A stretch of DNA of 64,000 nucleotides, taken from the NCBI GenBank assembly GCA_023362775.1, contig JALMGJ010000003.1:175188774-175252773 (forward strand), read 5' to 3'. The stretch is from Charina bottae. Taxonomy: Eukaryota; Chordata; Lepidosauria; Squamata; Charinaidae. The translations under genes and the position numbers were made by a program. Positions 47,970 to 60,670 of the stretch are shown here, in pieces (position 1 is the stretch's first letter; each line of letters begins with the position of its first letter). The notes under the pieces were generated by a model. That model did not search any database, was not told the DNA's origin, and saw only the letters and a list, made by a program, of their open reading frames with translations.

Positions 47970-47990
47970 TTGTGTGTGTGTGTGTGTGTT
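47970..47990. repeat. (TG)n microsatellite
   Basis: Ten TG units immediately after the degraded MITE. Confidence 0.95.
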
Positions 47991-49080
47991 AAATCAATCT
48001 TCAGAAATTCCTTAAGGTTAAATTTTGACAGCCTTCTTCTAGAATAAGACTCTCACTGGGCCTTTAGCAAAAGACTGAAAGAGTAAGGTATAGCTTTTAG
48101 ATCGTAAATTAAGAGTCAGTCCAGTGGAACTGGAAGAGCAGACAAAAAATGGTCAGTGATAAGCAAAGCCAACCAATTTTTACTTTTCTTCCATCTTCTT
48201 TCCTTTCCTAGAATGTTTAAGCACTGAAGTACAGTTCTTAAGAATTAACTATTTACTGATTTAATAATAATTGCTTCAATAAAATTACATGTTACCATAC
48301 TTCTTCTGCTAGGGGGAAACGGGGCCTACATAATCCTTTCTAGATACCCCTAGCCATGAGTATCTGTGGGCAGGCAAGGAAGGAAGTGACAAAACAGGCA
48401 TTGCAACAGAAACTGCACCTCTTTTCAATTTGAATCATAATACCTTATACAAGTGCAAATGGGGCAGAGCTTGCATTGTGATGTCAAAATTTATACCTCA
48501 TCATTTTGGTGAAATCTCAGCTTGCTGTAAGTGCACCTGCCCCAACTCTAAAATTAATCCACTATTTTAGGGTTGAAATGACAAGCCTCACAGGATCGTG
48601 TGTTCAGAACAAATACAGCTGCTGTTCTTTCTCTCAACTCTTCTTTGGGAGGAAGGTGAGGAGAGCCCGAAGTGGAGCTGTCTGAAGGGAAGATGCTTTG
48701 CCAAGTTCAAACTGGAGAGTGTGGGTACACAATCTGGACTACAGTAAATTTATTACCAAGAGCGGGAATTTGAAGCTAACTTTTGGAATATTATGTTTAG
48801 GGAAATTTATGAAGAATTATTTTCATGTATTAATGGGTGTCCAGATTTTATGAGATATTTTGAGTCAGTTCAAACAATAGGACTGAGGCCCTTCTGTGGA
48901 GTAGGCATTCTAGTTCCAGAAGCTTTTTTTTAAATTTGGAAACTTACTAAGAATGATTTCAAAGATCTCTTTTCCTGATTTCTGCTGATGAGTTCCACTG
49001 AGCATATTCAGTCAGCTTTACCTCTCCTTCCTATCTCTTTTATTCATATGTACTAGCATAAAAACACAGATTTACAGATT

Positions 49081-49474
49081 TCGCGCGGAAGTGGGTGGGG
49101 TTTGCAGGCGGGAGCCAGTTGCGCGGAAGGGGGTGGGGTTTGCGGGCGGGAGCCAATCACGCACACTTAGGGCCTGCTGCCACCATGCCCACCACGCCCA
49201 CTGCAGTGCCCGCCGCCGCCACGCACACCATGCCCGCTGCCGCGCCTGCCCCCGCCACGGCCGCCACTGCACCTGCCGCTGCCACGGCCGCCATGCCCGC
49301 CTCCGCACATGCCCCCGCCATGCCCACCATGCCTGCCGCCAAACCGGCTGCCATGCCCAGCATGCTCGCCGCCACACCCAGCATGCCTGCCATTGCGCCT
49401 GCAATGTGGAAGAGCCACACTCAAGGGGCCAAAGAGCCGCATGTGGCTCGCAAGCCGCGGTTTGCCGACCACTG
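49081..49474 (-). mobile_element. GC-rich hAT-like element with one recognisable end
   Basis: The right edge, in reverse complement, is CAGTGGTCGGCAAACCGCGG followed by AGCCACATGCGGCTCTTTGG, a terminal sequence typical of a vertebrate hAT group. The interior (about 49180-49410) is a degenerate GCC/ATG-based minisatellite. The left edge has two tandem units of about 38 bp (GCGCGGAAGTGGGTGGGG..., 49083-49158). No matching left terminus or 8-bp duplication was found. The Ala/Met/Pro frames of up to 234 codons on both strands come from the repeat and are not genes. Confidence 0.6.
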
Positions 49475-49556
49475 GTATAGACCAAACTGCATCTACTCAT
49501 AAAACCCAGGTACCAGCATGATACTTGTCTTTGGGCAGAGGCTTTTACTGTCCTGT

Positions 49557-49821
49557 AGAGGTTCTTACTTTGTAAGTACTTTGGCCACATAATGAGAAGA
49601 CAGGATACCCTGGAGAAGATGCTGATGCTAGGGAAAGTGGAAGGCAAAAGGAAGAGGGGCCGACCAAGGGCAAGATGGACGGATGATATTCTGGAGGTGA
49701 CGGACTCGACCGTGGGGGAGCTGGGGATGGCGACGGCCGACAGGAAGCTCTGGCGTTGGCTGGTCCATGAAGTCACGAAGAGTCGGAAGCGACTGAATGA
49801 ATAAACAACAAGAGGTTCTTA
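49557..49821 (+). mobile_element. BovB (RTE) LINE 3' end, 5'-truncated, copy 2
   Basis: BovB end (49568-49810) with a perfect 11-bp duplication AGAGGTTCTTA (49557-49567, 49811-49821). It keeps an uninterrupted C-terminal ORF2 frame from about 49574 to the stop at 49802-49804: YFGHIMRRQDTLEKMLMLGK, KRKRGRPRARWTDDI, and EVTKSRKRLNE. The 3' end is GTCACGAAGAGTCGGAAGCG plus AATAAACAACA. This subfamily differs from the 30803 copy by GGAAGCG in place of GACACG. Endonuclease and polymerase are absent. Confidence 0.9.
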
Positions 49822-50489
49822 TTGGTCAATGGATTTAGTAATCAGAGCTTAAAAATCTGGGTGACTACTAGATGGCAGCAAAGAGACACGAAAAATGCCT
49901 ATCTAAGTAAGGGTAGTCTGGATTTTTGTAGCCCTGCTGCTGTTCTCTCACCCCAATATTGCTCCTCTACTTCCATTGCTTCTGAAAGGGAGAGATTTGT
50001 TTCTTTTCCTTTTAGGGAAAAATAACTTGTATGCTTGCTTGATGGGTGGCACCAAGTAAGCCTGGTTGATGATTTCCCCTTTGCTCTAAAGATCAAACTC
50101 CTGAACTCAAACTATTTGTAAATTAATGTTGTATCTCTGGACATTTTGCAGCCCTACTCATATAGACATGTTAAAAATGAAGAAGTAAACTGGAATTGGT
50201 GAGTCTGAAGCTGACATTGGTTTAATCCTGATGTACTTTCAAATAAATGTTACGTGCAACACTGATGACCCTGTGGGGTAACAAGAGAGCAGGTAGATTG
50301 TGAGTAATCTATATTGCACAAACAACAGAAAAGATTCCTGTAGAAGCAGCATGTTCCTGCTTGGGAAGGTTATAGTTCGGTTGCAGCTTGAAGTCAAATT
50401 GGGTTGCTGATGAAAGAAACATTCAAAATATTAATTTATGCACAATGGACTCTTGGTAGGACATTGCATGCAAGTATCTGATTGATGAC
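49822..50489. other. gene-free stretch
   Basis: Nothing recognised. Confidence 0.45.
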
Positions 50490-50701
50490 TTTATATCCTG
50501 TTTTTCATCCAACATGAGGAACTCACATAGCACCCCTTCATCTGTTTTTTCCCTACAACAATAACAATCCTGTGAGGTAGGTTGGGCTGAGACATAGTGA
50601 CTGGCTCAAAGTCATTCAGTTGAGTTTGCATGGCTGACAATGAATTTGATCTTGGGTCTTCCCAGTCCTTGTCCAACACTTTAACCACTACACCATACTG
50701 T
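50490..50701 (-). mobile_element. MIR-like tRNA-derived SINE, nearly complete
   Basis: In reverse complement it starts with a tRNA-like head (AGTATGGTGTAGTGGTTAAA box A; TTGGACAAGGACTGGG; a GATCAAATTC box B). It continues through GAGCCAGTCACTATGTCTCA, CAACCTACCTCACAGGATTG (the MIR/CORE segment) and ends in a GGATATAAAG tail. Diverged; no transcription expected. Confidence 0.72.
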
Positions 50702-52897
50702 CAGGTACATCTGTGGAATAGTAGCGTGTCCCAGATTCCTTTGGGTGCCAGGATCCACTAACCAGACCTCAGCAGTAAATCACAGACACATTGACTTCAT
50801 ACTGCTAAACTCATTTCCCACTTTAGACTTGGCTGAAGTCTCACAAATACAGTTCAGCTAGATAAGAATCTTTGCTGCAGACAAGAATGAAGCCATACAT
50901 AACATTTGATTGTCCACTACCAGTGTAAGGGTGTAAATGCTTCGTATATCAATGGTGGTTCATTCCTTTTAATTCTTTTAATGGAGAATTAAATTCTTGC
51001 CCTTCCCATGAATTAATAATGGCATCTGGTGGCCATGAAGCTGAGTAATTGTTGAGTGTGACTCTGGCCTGAGAACTGTTGGTTTTCAGCTTCCTTTTCA
51101 CAATGTACCATTCAAGGGTCACGTTCTCAACTTTGTAGAGGAAATCTAATTCCAGTCAGGCTGAAATGATCCTAGCATGTTTTCATTTTGTGTTCACCAA
51201 TATATACTGCAGATCCCCAACAATGCTGCCTATAGACCTAGTCAGCAGCTTCAGGCTACGACTATTATTCTCTTTGCTGTTCTCCATACCAGCAACTCTG
51301 GCAGTATCTAGATTCTAAAACCCAAGATATTAAAATGGGCTGTACCGCTTTGGACAACAATTAAAAGACAGCATGAACAATGATTTGTACAAGACAAAAG
51401 TATCCTTTTGGAAGAAGACAGCAGACTAAGGAAGTAGGTACTACTCTAAACATCTCCCTTCTGTTCTAATGCTTTGATTTATAAAGCCTGTCTTGAATAT
51501 CAAGAAAATTAAAAATGTATAAACACTTGCATTCTGAAGTGGTATAGCCATTCTACTACCATATTCTAATAAAAGTACAAAGCTAGTCTCTGTCATTATG
51601 GATTGTCTGAAAGCAGTTAGAGCTCCCGTCTGTCTGGGCATTTACTGTCTGAAAATGCTAACAGGTATTTGAAGGGGAAGTTTTGTTAACCCTGTTATAT
51701 CCCTCCCATCGTTTTTAGGTATCTTGTGTACATTTCCTGTTGACCATTAACCCTGTGTATTCTCTGCTTTCAACCTTCAACAGCAGTCAAGAAGGATGAA
51801 AATAATCCAGAGTTTAACTGGCTTTGTTGAACCACAGAAAATACATTCTGTCCTTTCACATTTTAACACAACCCTACAGTTGTTTACAAACTGTATAGCA
51901 GCATAAAATTGACTGTGCTGACATATAGATTAAAAAGTGTCTGAGGAATAACAGATATTGTTTTGTTACATAAATAAAAAAACCACTAAAGCTAGTGGTC
52001 TTCCAGTGATTAAAGTTGCTTTTCTATTTAATAACCCTGCTAAGAAACAGGAAATGCAATTTCCTCACACCTTTCCTGAGGCTCTCCAATCAGCCAGGTC
52101 CTCTGAGAAGTTCCCTACTGTATATTCCTTCATCAACATGACATTCCTCAAGAGGCCCACACAGACTCTGTTAAAATTAGCTGTGTTCCACAATAGTGAC
52201 AAGAGCTGCCTTTTCCCTAGAGAAGTAGAGTGATGTGGTGTTGCTTCCTATTGGAATGAAATCATGTCTTTAATTGCAGAAAATATTTTCACTATCTGTT
52301 AATTGATAAACAAGGCTCATGCAGCGGGGAAGCACATTTGATACAAAATTTCCCAGTACTGAATATCTCTCCCCTTGCAACCATTACTACTGCTGTTACA
52401 TAGGTAAAGAGTTGTGTAGACTCCCTTTGTACAGTGGCTTCTTGAAGGAACCTGAAGAAAGTTGTAAAGAGTGTATTGCTCTTGTTCAAGTGAACATCTA
52501 CTGAGGTGGGACTTGGTTGCATTTCTATTTGTCACTGTTGAAAAGGGCATAAGAAATGGTTGAACCTGACTGACTTATGCCTATTCTTCTTTAGATGTAT
52601 TTATAATAAACCTCTGGCATATGTCACACTAGAACAGCTGGGAAAACTGCAACTGATGTAATTTGGAGTCGAAATAGATGCCACTTAAAGGTGTACAAAA
52701 CATTTTGAATTCAAACCATTCCAAGTTTAAAATGCCATTTTTCAGGCACAAAGCACCCTGTTTTGAGTGTAAAATAAACTATGTTGATAATTTTGGAGCT
52801 CAACCAACTTCAAAAATGATAAAAAGAGCCAATTTTGCATCCCAAAACTACTGTTTTGCACTCAGAATGGGGAGTTTCAAATAAGGTGCACAGTCCT
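50702..52897. other. gene-free stretch
   Basis: No exon or element recognised. Confidence 0.45.
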
Positions 52898-53100
52898 GTT
52901 GTTTATTTGTTCAGTCGCTTCCGAGTCTTCATGACTTCATGGATCAGTCCACGCCAGAGCTTCCTGTCGGCCGTCACCACCCCCAGCTCCCCCACAGTTG
53001 AGTCCGTCACCTCCAGAATATCATCCATCCATCTTGCCCTTGGTCGGCCCCTCTTCCTTTTGCCTTCCACTTTCCCTAGCATCAGCTTCTCCAGGGTATC
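52898..53100 (-). mobile_element. BovB (RTE) LINE 3' end, 5'-truncated, copy 3
   Basis: Minus-strand copy of the subfamily at 49568-49810, sharing the GGCCGACAGGAAGCTCTGGC and AAGACTCGGAAGCGACTGAA stretches and truncated close to the same 5' position. The reversed coding frame has lost integrity at a few sites. No clear target duplication. Confidence 0.85.
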
Positions 53101-53689
53101 GTAGCATCATTGTATTATGTTTTTAGTCACAAAGCTAGATTAATTTTATGCTAACTGACATTGTAATAGTCTAAATAATACTTAGGTTCCTGTACTGAGC
53201 TTTATACTCAGAACATGGTGGCTGCTTCTTTATTGCCTGGTGTGATAGCAATAGTGATGTTCGCAGCAATAAACTAATATCTTTTCAGTAAGAAAAATAG
53301 AATGATTTATCTCTGGGTCACACATCTTTAAGCTTTAATGTGGTTTGTTTAATTTTAGTCCAACATAATATGTGAATCCTGTCATTATAATTTATACTGG
53401 TTTATAGTTTAGTATTATAAGTGAACCAGGCCTCTATGGCTTGTTCACCAAAAATATGGTTTAACACAATGTATGGACCAGCTTATGTTTTATAGCATAA
53501 TTCAGCTATGTAATTGGCTGGATAATATTTATTGTAGTTTTACTGAAATGTATTTATGAAGCACTAATTTGGGAAGGGCTACCCTATGCTATATCACATT
53601 CTGAAATTCATAGATACTAGTATTTATAAACAAAACTGGTAATGAACTATTATGTCGCTCATGGTTTCATGTGTGCATGGCTGTTTATT

Positions 53690-53790
53690 TGTTTAATTTA
53701 TATATTGCCAAACTGGCTAATGCCCTCAGAGTGGTTTACAACCATAAAACCAAGAACAGCAATTAAATTAAATTAAATTAAAAAGCCCCA
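53690..53790 (-). repeat. L2/CR1-type 3' tail with (AATTA)n
   Basis: TTTAATTTATATATTGCCAA, TGCCCTCAGAGTGGTTTACA and an AATTA tandem (53761-53782): an antisense LINE tail like those at 14637 and 23264 but from another subfamily. Confidence 0.55.
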
Positions 53791-55489
53791 AGACAATAAC
53801 AGGGCCAGTATAAATAGTTTGGTTTATAAACATAGACTGTGGGACTTACAATGTGATAGAAAATAGAACTGCTTTCTTATGATAGTGCCTTTCAATTGTA
53901 TTAAATTTTCCAGAATTCCTACCCAGGATGGTGAAATATCCATGCTTGAGCTGGAGAAATGAGGTCCAATAGATATGGAAAAGATTGAAGTTAATCAGTG
54001 CACTGAAGATGGCAATCATTAGTCATGCTCACTAATTTTCTTAACTTATTCTTCATCATCTTCAGAGAAACACAGATGTGTTACAATGGCTGCATTCATG
54101 CATCACATTAAGCCATGATTTGTGTAACATGGTATATTGAATAAAGCATAGTTAGTTGTGTTTGTAGTGATTTGGGATAACACTTTTTTACACTAAGTGA
54201 AAATCTAACAAACCATGCTATGGTATAGTGCAGTTTGTGAATTCAAACACATCTTTGGCGTTAACTGGTGAGGAATATTGCAAATTGCAGCCAACACATT
54301 TGGACAGCAGTAAGTTGCAAATATGCAAACAGTTTTATTGTCTTTCCTTCACATAATGGGTAGTAGACAGTATAAGCTTGAAATATGAAGACCACATGGA
54401 TGCACATTCCTGAGAGCATATGTTTTGTGCATAGGAGTTGTAGAGCTGGATTTGTTTTGTTTTGACCAACCAGAATACGTTGGTCATTGGAACAACAATC
54501 TCAAGGAATAGTTCTGAGGACTCATTGTAAAAAGATTGGGAGGGTGCATGTTTTGTAGAGGGGTCTCTCTCTCCCTCTCTCTCTCTTTCCCCTCCCCCCT
54601 TGTCATTTCTGTCCTTTTATGCATGTTTCTTTTACAACTGGCAAGAGGCTGCTGTCATGAGAGAAACAGTAAAAAAATCCTGAGTATAGTGAAATAATTT
54701 AGCTGATAATTCCCTACTGTATAATTTTCTACGCTTCCTGCTAGCTGACCTTGTGGGCTCTTGTCAGGTTGCTAAGGGAAATCCAGTGGGGTTCCTGCTC
54801 TGCTCTTCTACTTTTAAAGTAGTATTACAGGGTATGGGAGGATGTTTATGTCAGCTTAATGATGCACATAGTTGATCAAATGGCATTTTGAAACTCCATA
54901 TTCTAGTATTAGTAATAGCTATGAGAGACATTGATTTCTCTCTCCCTTCCAAATATATCACATTGAATTTTGATCTAACCAGGTATGGCCAAAAAATAAA
55001 GAGGCTTAATTGAAATATTAATAGGAAATTCTTTAGATTGAAATAGAAAAGCCCTTGAGATTCATCACAGTGTCACAACACTTGTAGAGTTAAATAAAAA
55101 TGCCCCAGTCCTAAAGGAATATACTTAATCGTTGTATATTTATCCATGGTGTAACGTTTGTCATCTTTTTCAGCCTCACAATAATAACAATTATAAAATC
55201 ACTTAATATTTCCATTTTATCAGTGGTGAACTGAGGCAAAATTGGAAAGACTTTGACCAGAACGATAAATACCAGATTGATTTAGCTCTCACGGAGAATT
55301 ATGGATATGTTTACAAATAAACAAAGGACAGTTCACGTCTCAAGCATGAATCATGTTGAAATGTATGGGTCAGAAGGGCCACCTAACTCCAGATGACTCT
55401 GAGCAGCTTATGTTATAAAATAAAAGACAGCAGAAACTTGAAGAAAAATCCTGAACATCCAGAAGGATAAACAGCACCCCAAAGAACAG
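53791..55489. other. gene-free stretch with pyrimidine-rich (TC)n
   Basis: Contains a TCTC/CCCTC-rich tract at 54563-54600; otherwise nothing recognised. Confidence 0.45.
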
Positions 55490-55975
55490 GGGCTCAGCAG
55501 CTACCCTACCTCAAGGCCTGGGAGGCAAAGCAAAGTTTTCAACAACTTTTGGAATGTCATTAGGATGGGAACCATATAAATCTCTTGGGGGATGCTGTTC
55601 CAGAGGGCAGGCACTGCTACAGAGAAGGCACGCTTCCTATGTCCCGAGGGATGACATTGCTTAATTGAAGGGACCTGGAGCATTCCTACTCTTCCGGATC
55701 TTACTGGGAGGGCAGAAACTATTGGAGATAGCCAGGCCCTATGGCATGAAGGGCTTTATAGGTGATAACCTGCACCTTGAACTGCACCTGGAAGCTAACT
55801 GGCAACCTGTGCAGTTCATGGAGCAGTATTTGAGTTATATCAGTGGAAGACAGGGTTTAACTGGAGCACTCGTGTGATGAGTGTTCTGGCTTTCTGAATA
55901 CCAGAATGGAGTTTACTTGGGCCCCAGCTAGGGGTTATCAGTGTCCACCTTGCCCGCAGCATTGAAATACATTGA
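55490..55975 (-). repeat. CR1-type LINE 3' region
   Basis: Antisense landmarks in order: GGGGATGCTGTTCCAGAGGG, CAGAGAAGGCACGCTTCCTA, GATAGCCAGGCCCTATGGCA, TGAAGGGCTTTATAGGTGAT, AACCTGCACCTTGAACTGCA, then GGAAGCTAACTGGCAACC. This is the best preserved of the CR1 3' regions in the window. Short frames on both strands are incidental. Confidence 0.7.
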
Positions 55976-58119
55976 TGGCCTCAATGAGCTTATTTAACTA
56001 TCATCCATAAAATACCAATGTCAGTAATCTTAATTCTAGGTGTTCTAGCTCAAAGTGTATTTGAAGATGAGTGCAATGCCCATCAAATCTGCTGAATTTA
56101 GAAATCTTGATAAGCCCAAAGGCATCTAACCATACTCCAATATCTTTTGAGGGCATTTCTGTTTCTTTATAGTAAAGGTACAATGCACAGAGGTTCAGCC
56201 ATTTCTTTCTGTGTAATTTTCTCCAGCCAGAAAAGTTTCCCTGCACAATGTTTACAGGCAGTAATAACAATTGATTTGCGTACACGTTGTTCTTAGGCAA
56301 TTATAAGGAATTGATCTAGCCAAGCTGGGGCTATGGCATTGAGTGTTTTGCAGCTCTTGTTACCTCTGACCTCATAACTACAGCAGTGACCCACGGGGGG
56401 AAAAAAAGAAAAAAAGGCTTGTCTCTCCAGATGAGATTTTAATTTTAACTTCTAGTAGATACAGAAAAATAGCCACTGAGATTGTCATTAAAAAAGACAT
56501 AGATTGCATAAGGAAACCTTCTGAAAATTGCTACATACTGAATAGTGGTAGGATCAAAACAAGTGGGCTTCCTCTTTTCTATTTTACTTTTGTTTGTAGC
56601 CTAAATGCATTATATTAGGAATTGCATCAGCTGGCTTACTTTGCATCTCAGCTGTCACAAGAAGAGTATGCTAATAGTCATGATTAAATGTCATTAGTCT
56701 ATGTGACACAGGAGCAGAGATGCTGGTGTTTTTCTGGGGCAGCTCTTGTTAAAATTCAGCAATAGTAGCAAATTATGTCTGCTATGGATTAAGCACAGTC
56801 ATTTTTGATCCACATTCTATTGCATGTTCTTGAATTCCTGTCAATAAGCTTATGCCTTACAGGCATTGATTTCTGCAGGCCTTTTGCTAAAGAACAAAAA
56901 AGGCACTCAATGACTGAATCTGGGAAACTATTGTTCTTGTAGAAAAACAGGATTTTCAGAAATTCTAAACCAAATCAGCCAGGTTAGTAGGTTTCTATGT
57001 ATGTATTTTAAGGGAATTTGGTGCCCTCATTTATCTATTCTTTCAAAATTGCCTCTAACCTGGACTGAAATGAGAGATGGTGGGCATCTATATAGAAATG
57101 TAGGTGTGATGAGTGCAATTCGTGTATATAGCAAAAGTCTTTTTTAAAAAAAATAATGTTAATACTTGTGGGTTATTAAGCAGGAGAGCAGTTACCTTTA
57201 AACATTTAGGTGATGAACCTCATTTAATTAGGCAGAATATAGTTTAGTAATTCTTAAAACAGTGTAAGTAATGGGAAAATAAAACCTCCTGGTAGTCTGT
57301 TGCATATACACTCTGCATTTGTTTATTCTAGTTATTGGCTTATTCTCCATGGATTTTGGGCCCTACATGCTGTGCCTGCTCTTGATGCACCTTTCATTCA
57401 TTGCACCACAGACAACCAATTTCTACACTATTGCTGTAATGTATCATTGGATAACCCACTCATGAGATACCTTACAGAAATCCTGGTTGGGTAATAAGGT
57501 TAAATCATGGTTTGTAGTTGAGGACAGTTTCACACCACAGAGGCAGAAATCTCTGGCTTGATCTGTAAACTGTTGCCCTAAAAGTAATATTTTCCTCCTG
57601 CTACTTCCTAATAAGAAAGTGTTCGTTACTTGAACCTCAATCCCCATATTATCTAGGTTGCTGAACACTTCAACTAATACAGCTTTTATGTTCATATCTA
57701 AGAACTAGTATGGGTAACTATTAGAGAACTATCAGTTCTCTAACTAAAACTGACCTTTTAGCCCTTTTCATTATTACAATTCAATACAGAATGACTTCTC
57801 ATTTTGTCTGTATATGCCATCAGCTTCAACTTGTGACTTGTGAAACAGAAGAAGAGAGTTTCATGCGCACAATCATCTACTTTGCCCAAGGTTTAGAACC
57901 AGTAGCCCTCCGAAGTCTCCTATTGGTCTGAAAGCCAAGCCAGCATGGCCAGTGATGAGGGACGCTGAAGATGAACTTCAACATCTGGAGGAATATGTTT
58001 CTCGACCCTATTTTAGCCACTGGAATTCCAATGCACTTTTCATTTTCATATAGGCAGACTTGCAACACAAAAAGGCAAGTGGTAATTTCAGAATTCCCAT
58101 AATCAGCTATTTCTGCATA
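55976..58119. other. gene-free stretch
   Basis: No exon or element recognised. Confidence 0.45.
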
Positions 58120-58447
58120 CAGGTGGTCCTTTTTTAACAACCACTTGTTCAGCAACTGTTCAAACTTGCAATGGAGCTGAACGAATGGTAGTTAGGACCG
58201 GTCCTCATACTTACAGCAGTTGTAGCACCCCCGTGGTCACGTGATTGCGATTTGTGACCTTCCCTGTTGGGTCCTGTCAATGGGGAAGCCAGCAGGAGGT
58301 TGCAAGTTGCGGTCATGTGAGGTCCTCACTTAACAACGGCAACCAGAACTGCCATTGCTAAGTCACGTGGTTTTTTTGACTTAAAACCACGTAGCTTAAT
58401 GACGGAGTTTTTGGTCCCAATTAGCATTGTTAAGTGATGTCTACCTG
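58120..58447. mobile_element. palindromic MITE with CAGGTGGTCC ends, copy 2
   Basis: Left end CAGGTGGTCCTTTTTTAACA, right end reversed CAGGTAGACATCACTTAACA. The interior has CACGTGATTGCGATTTGTGA and TCACTTAACAACGGCAACC. Same family as 29660-29886 but longer, keeping the central segment. TA precedes the left end; the right flank reads ATA. Confidence 0.72.
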
Positions 58448-60359
58448 ATACTCCAAAGGTGGTATGTTATTTGTCCTTCATTTATTTAAGATTTGGCAGT
58501 TGGGTGTACAAGAAATGACCTTCTAAACACTCCCTCAGCTGCAGGATGCTTTCTCCCAAAAAAGTGTTATTCCTTTATTTCTTGAAACTTGGCAATTTAC
58601 AAGGACTGCTTTTGGGTATGTATTGTTATAATTATAGATTGAAGTGATTTTAAATGCCTTTCTGTTACTTCATTTATTTGCACTCTGGCTCATTTTAGCT
58701 TTGATTGGTTGGGTATTTTGTTTTATATACATTTATTTAATTATATAATACATTCTACAATCATATGTTATCAACTGAATCCCAAAATCAATACAAAGCT
58801 ATATATGTGAATATGTATTAATAAAATACTGTAAGTAAATGTGGCTGCAAAATGAGAGAGCTATAAAGTCCCATTATTTCACATCAATCCAAGATATGGA
58901 TTGTAATTCATTCAGAAAAGAATGACAAATGCTCCTGAATCACATGATTACTTTGAGTATATATTGATGGTTTCATTTTTAACTTAGACTGCACAGTGCA
59001 TAGTTGCAAAGACACAACTCGAATCAAAAAGACAAACTGAAATTTAGACTGTCTCTTAGATAGCATTAACATTGTTTGTGGTTTTATGACAGAATTTGAT
59101 TTATAGACTTGTACTGTTCAGAAAGTAGAGTTGACATGTAAGGTTTATCAGCTTAAAATGGTCAGCTAAATGCAAATGTTTATATTAACGTGTCCAAATT
59201 ATAGAATAGGGAGATACCAAGAAGTTTTTATTTCATATTCAAGTAATATAAAATCTTATCCCTAAAATCTTAAGCATCCAAAGTCTTAGCATTTAAGAGT
59301 ACTAAAATACTTCGTGATGGTTTGGATTTTGCAGCTATTGTGGGCAGGATGTTAGATTCATTGGACCACGGTTCTTTTCCTTCTTTGCTCTATATAACAG
59401 CCTGATACAAATCTCACTTTCAGCATACATAAAACTATATGGCTATATTTGTGTCTACCCTTGAAGCAGAGCATATAGGATATTTAAGGTAGCATAATAA
59501 TGAAAATAGTTTTATTGATTGCACAGTGATATTTTCTGCTTCTGGGCAAGATAGTAAGTCTTCATTCTAATATCTCCAGGTCAGAATTGCCCTAGGTGTT
59601 ATATAATGTTGTTTTTGATCTCACAGCACTTTTATGGAAGTATGACTACAAAACCCTCACAGATACATTTAACAATCAAAACACAGATCTGACGTTTCCC
59701 CGACTTAGATAAGAGGAAGAACTTTGATTTGGTGAGGGGGAGCTGAAGGAGGGGGGGCAGAATACTGATCCATATACATATATTCAGTAGAAAGCATTGG
59801 ACTAGTATTTGAAAATACTATTATCAACACCAAAGTTTAAATGTAGCCCAACAACAGACATCTGGTACATTTGTGGTCTATGCAGGCCAGATAGCAAATT
59901 AATTATTATAAGAATCCAGGATTAGCCATTTCTCTATCCACGGGAGAAATTGGCATGTTTATAATCCTGGTTACAATTTCAGAAAAAATATATATTTGAC
60001 ATTATTCAAATAGAGAATAAATTTATCAAAAATTCCAAATTAATAGTCTTTTTTACTGTCACTGTCATTCAGTAAAAGACTTGCTAACATCAACTTAATT
60101 GATAGAGGTGTAGTTTCATTTTCCAGTTCAGTTGTAACTACAAAGCTATTTGTTTTCATATATCCAGAGACATTATATTTTGGTTATACAGAATTTCTCA
60201 GTCTTCACACCAATCCTGGTTTCTTGCCACTTAGACAGCCTTTGGCCAATATCTTGGTCAGAATGCTATTCTAGAGTTATGTATATGAACCAGATGCTAT
60301 AGTGCCTGCAGAGTCAAGAATCTGTAATAAACAGGAACAATAGCATGTTATTGCCAGCC
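58448..60359. other. gene-free AT-rich stretch
   Basis: Nothing recognised. Confidence 0.45.
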
Positions 60360-60670
60360 CCAAAATTAGAACATCTGGAAATCATTTTAGACATGATTCT
60401 GGATAGGATGAATCTGTCTCCCAAGATCCAAATAAAGGCCTTGCATCTCTCCTAACAAATAGTTCAGTAAGAGCATATGGATCTCATGACACAAGCCCTG
60501 TTCCTAGGCATGACAATATTTTGCTGGGGAATGGTGTCATCTTCCAATTGCCACATCTATTCTTTACACAGATTTTTCCATTATTTTGAAAAGACTTTGG
60601 CAAGATGGCAACATTACCCATCTTGTCAAATTTGCTTCTCAGTGATGAAGGTTTACATCACTGTATAAGT
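60360..60670 (+). pseudogene. possible DIRS-like retroelement RT/RNase H relic
   Basis: A plus-strand reading gives KLEHLEIILDMILDRMNLSP, then KIQIKALHLS. This resembles the LxHLGxxLDT...VxLSPERxxxI segment of tyrosine-recombinase retroelements (DIRS/Ngaro). A stop follows, then QALFLGMTIFCWGMVSSSNC and HIYSLHRFFHYFEKTLARW, recalling the LLGLMTSC...VPWARLHARPLQ segment. Damaged throughout. The match is from memory of family motifs and could be coincidental. Confidence 0.35.

Noticed and set aside
49072..49776. 234-codon minus-strand frame and Ala/Met/Pro frames
   Set aside because: Generated by a degenerate GCC/ATG minisatellite joined to antisense BovB sequence; no conserved protein feature.
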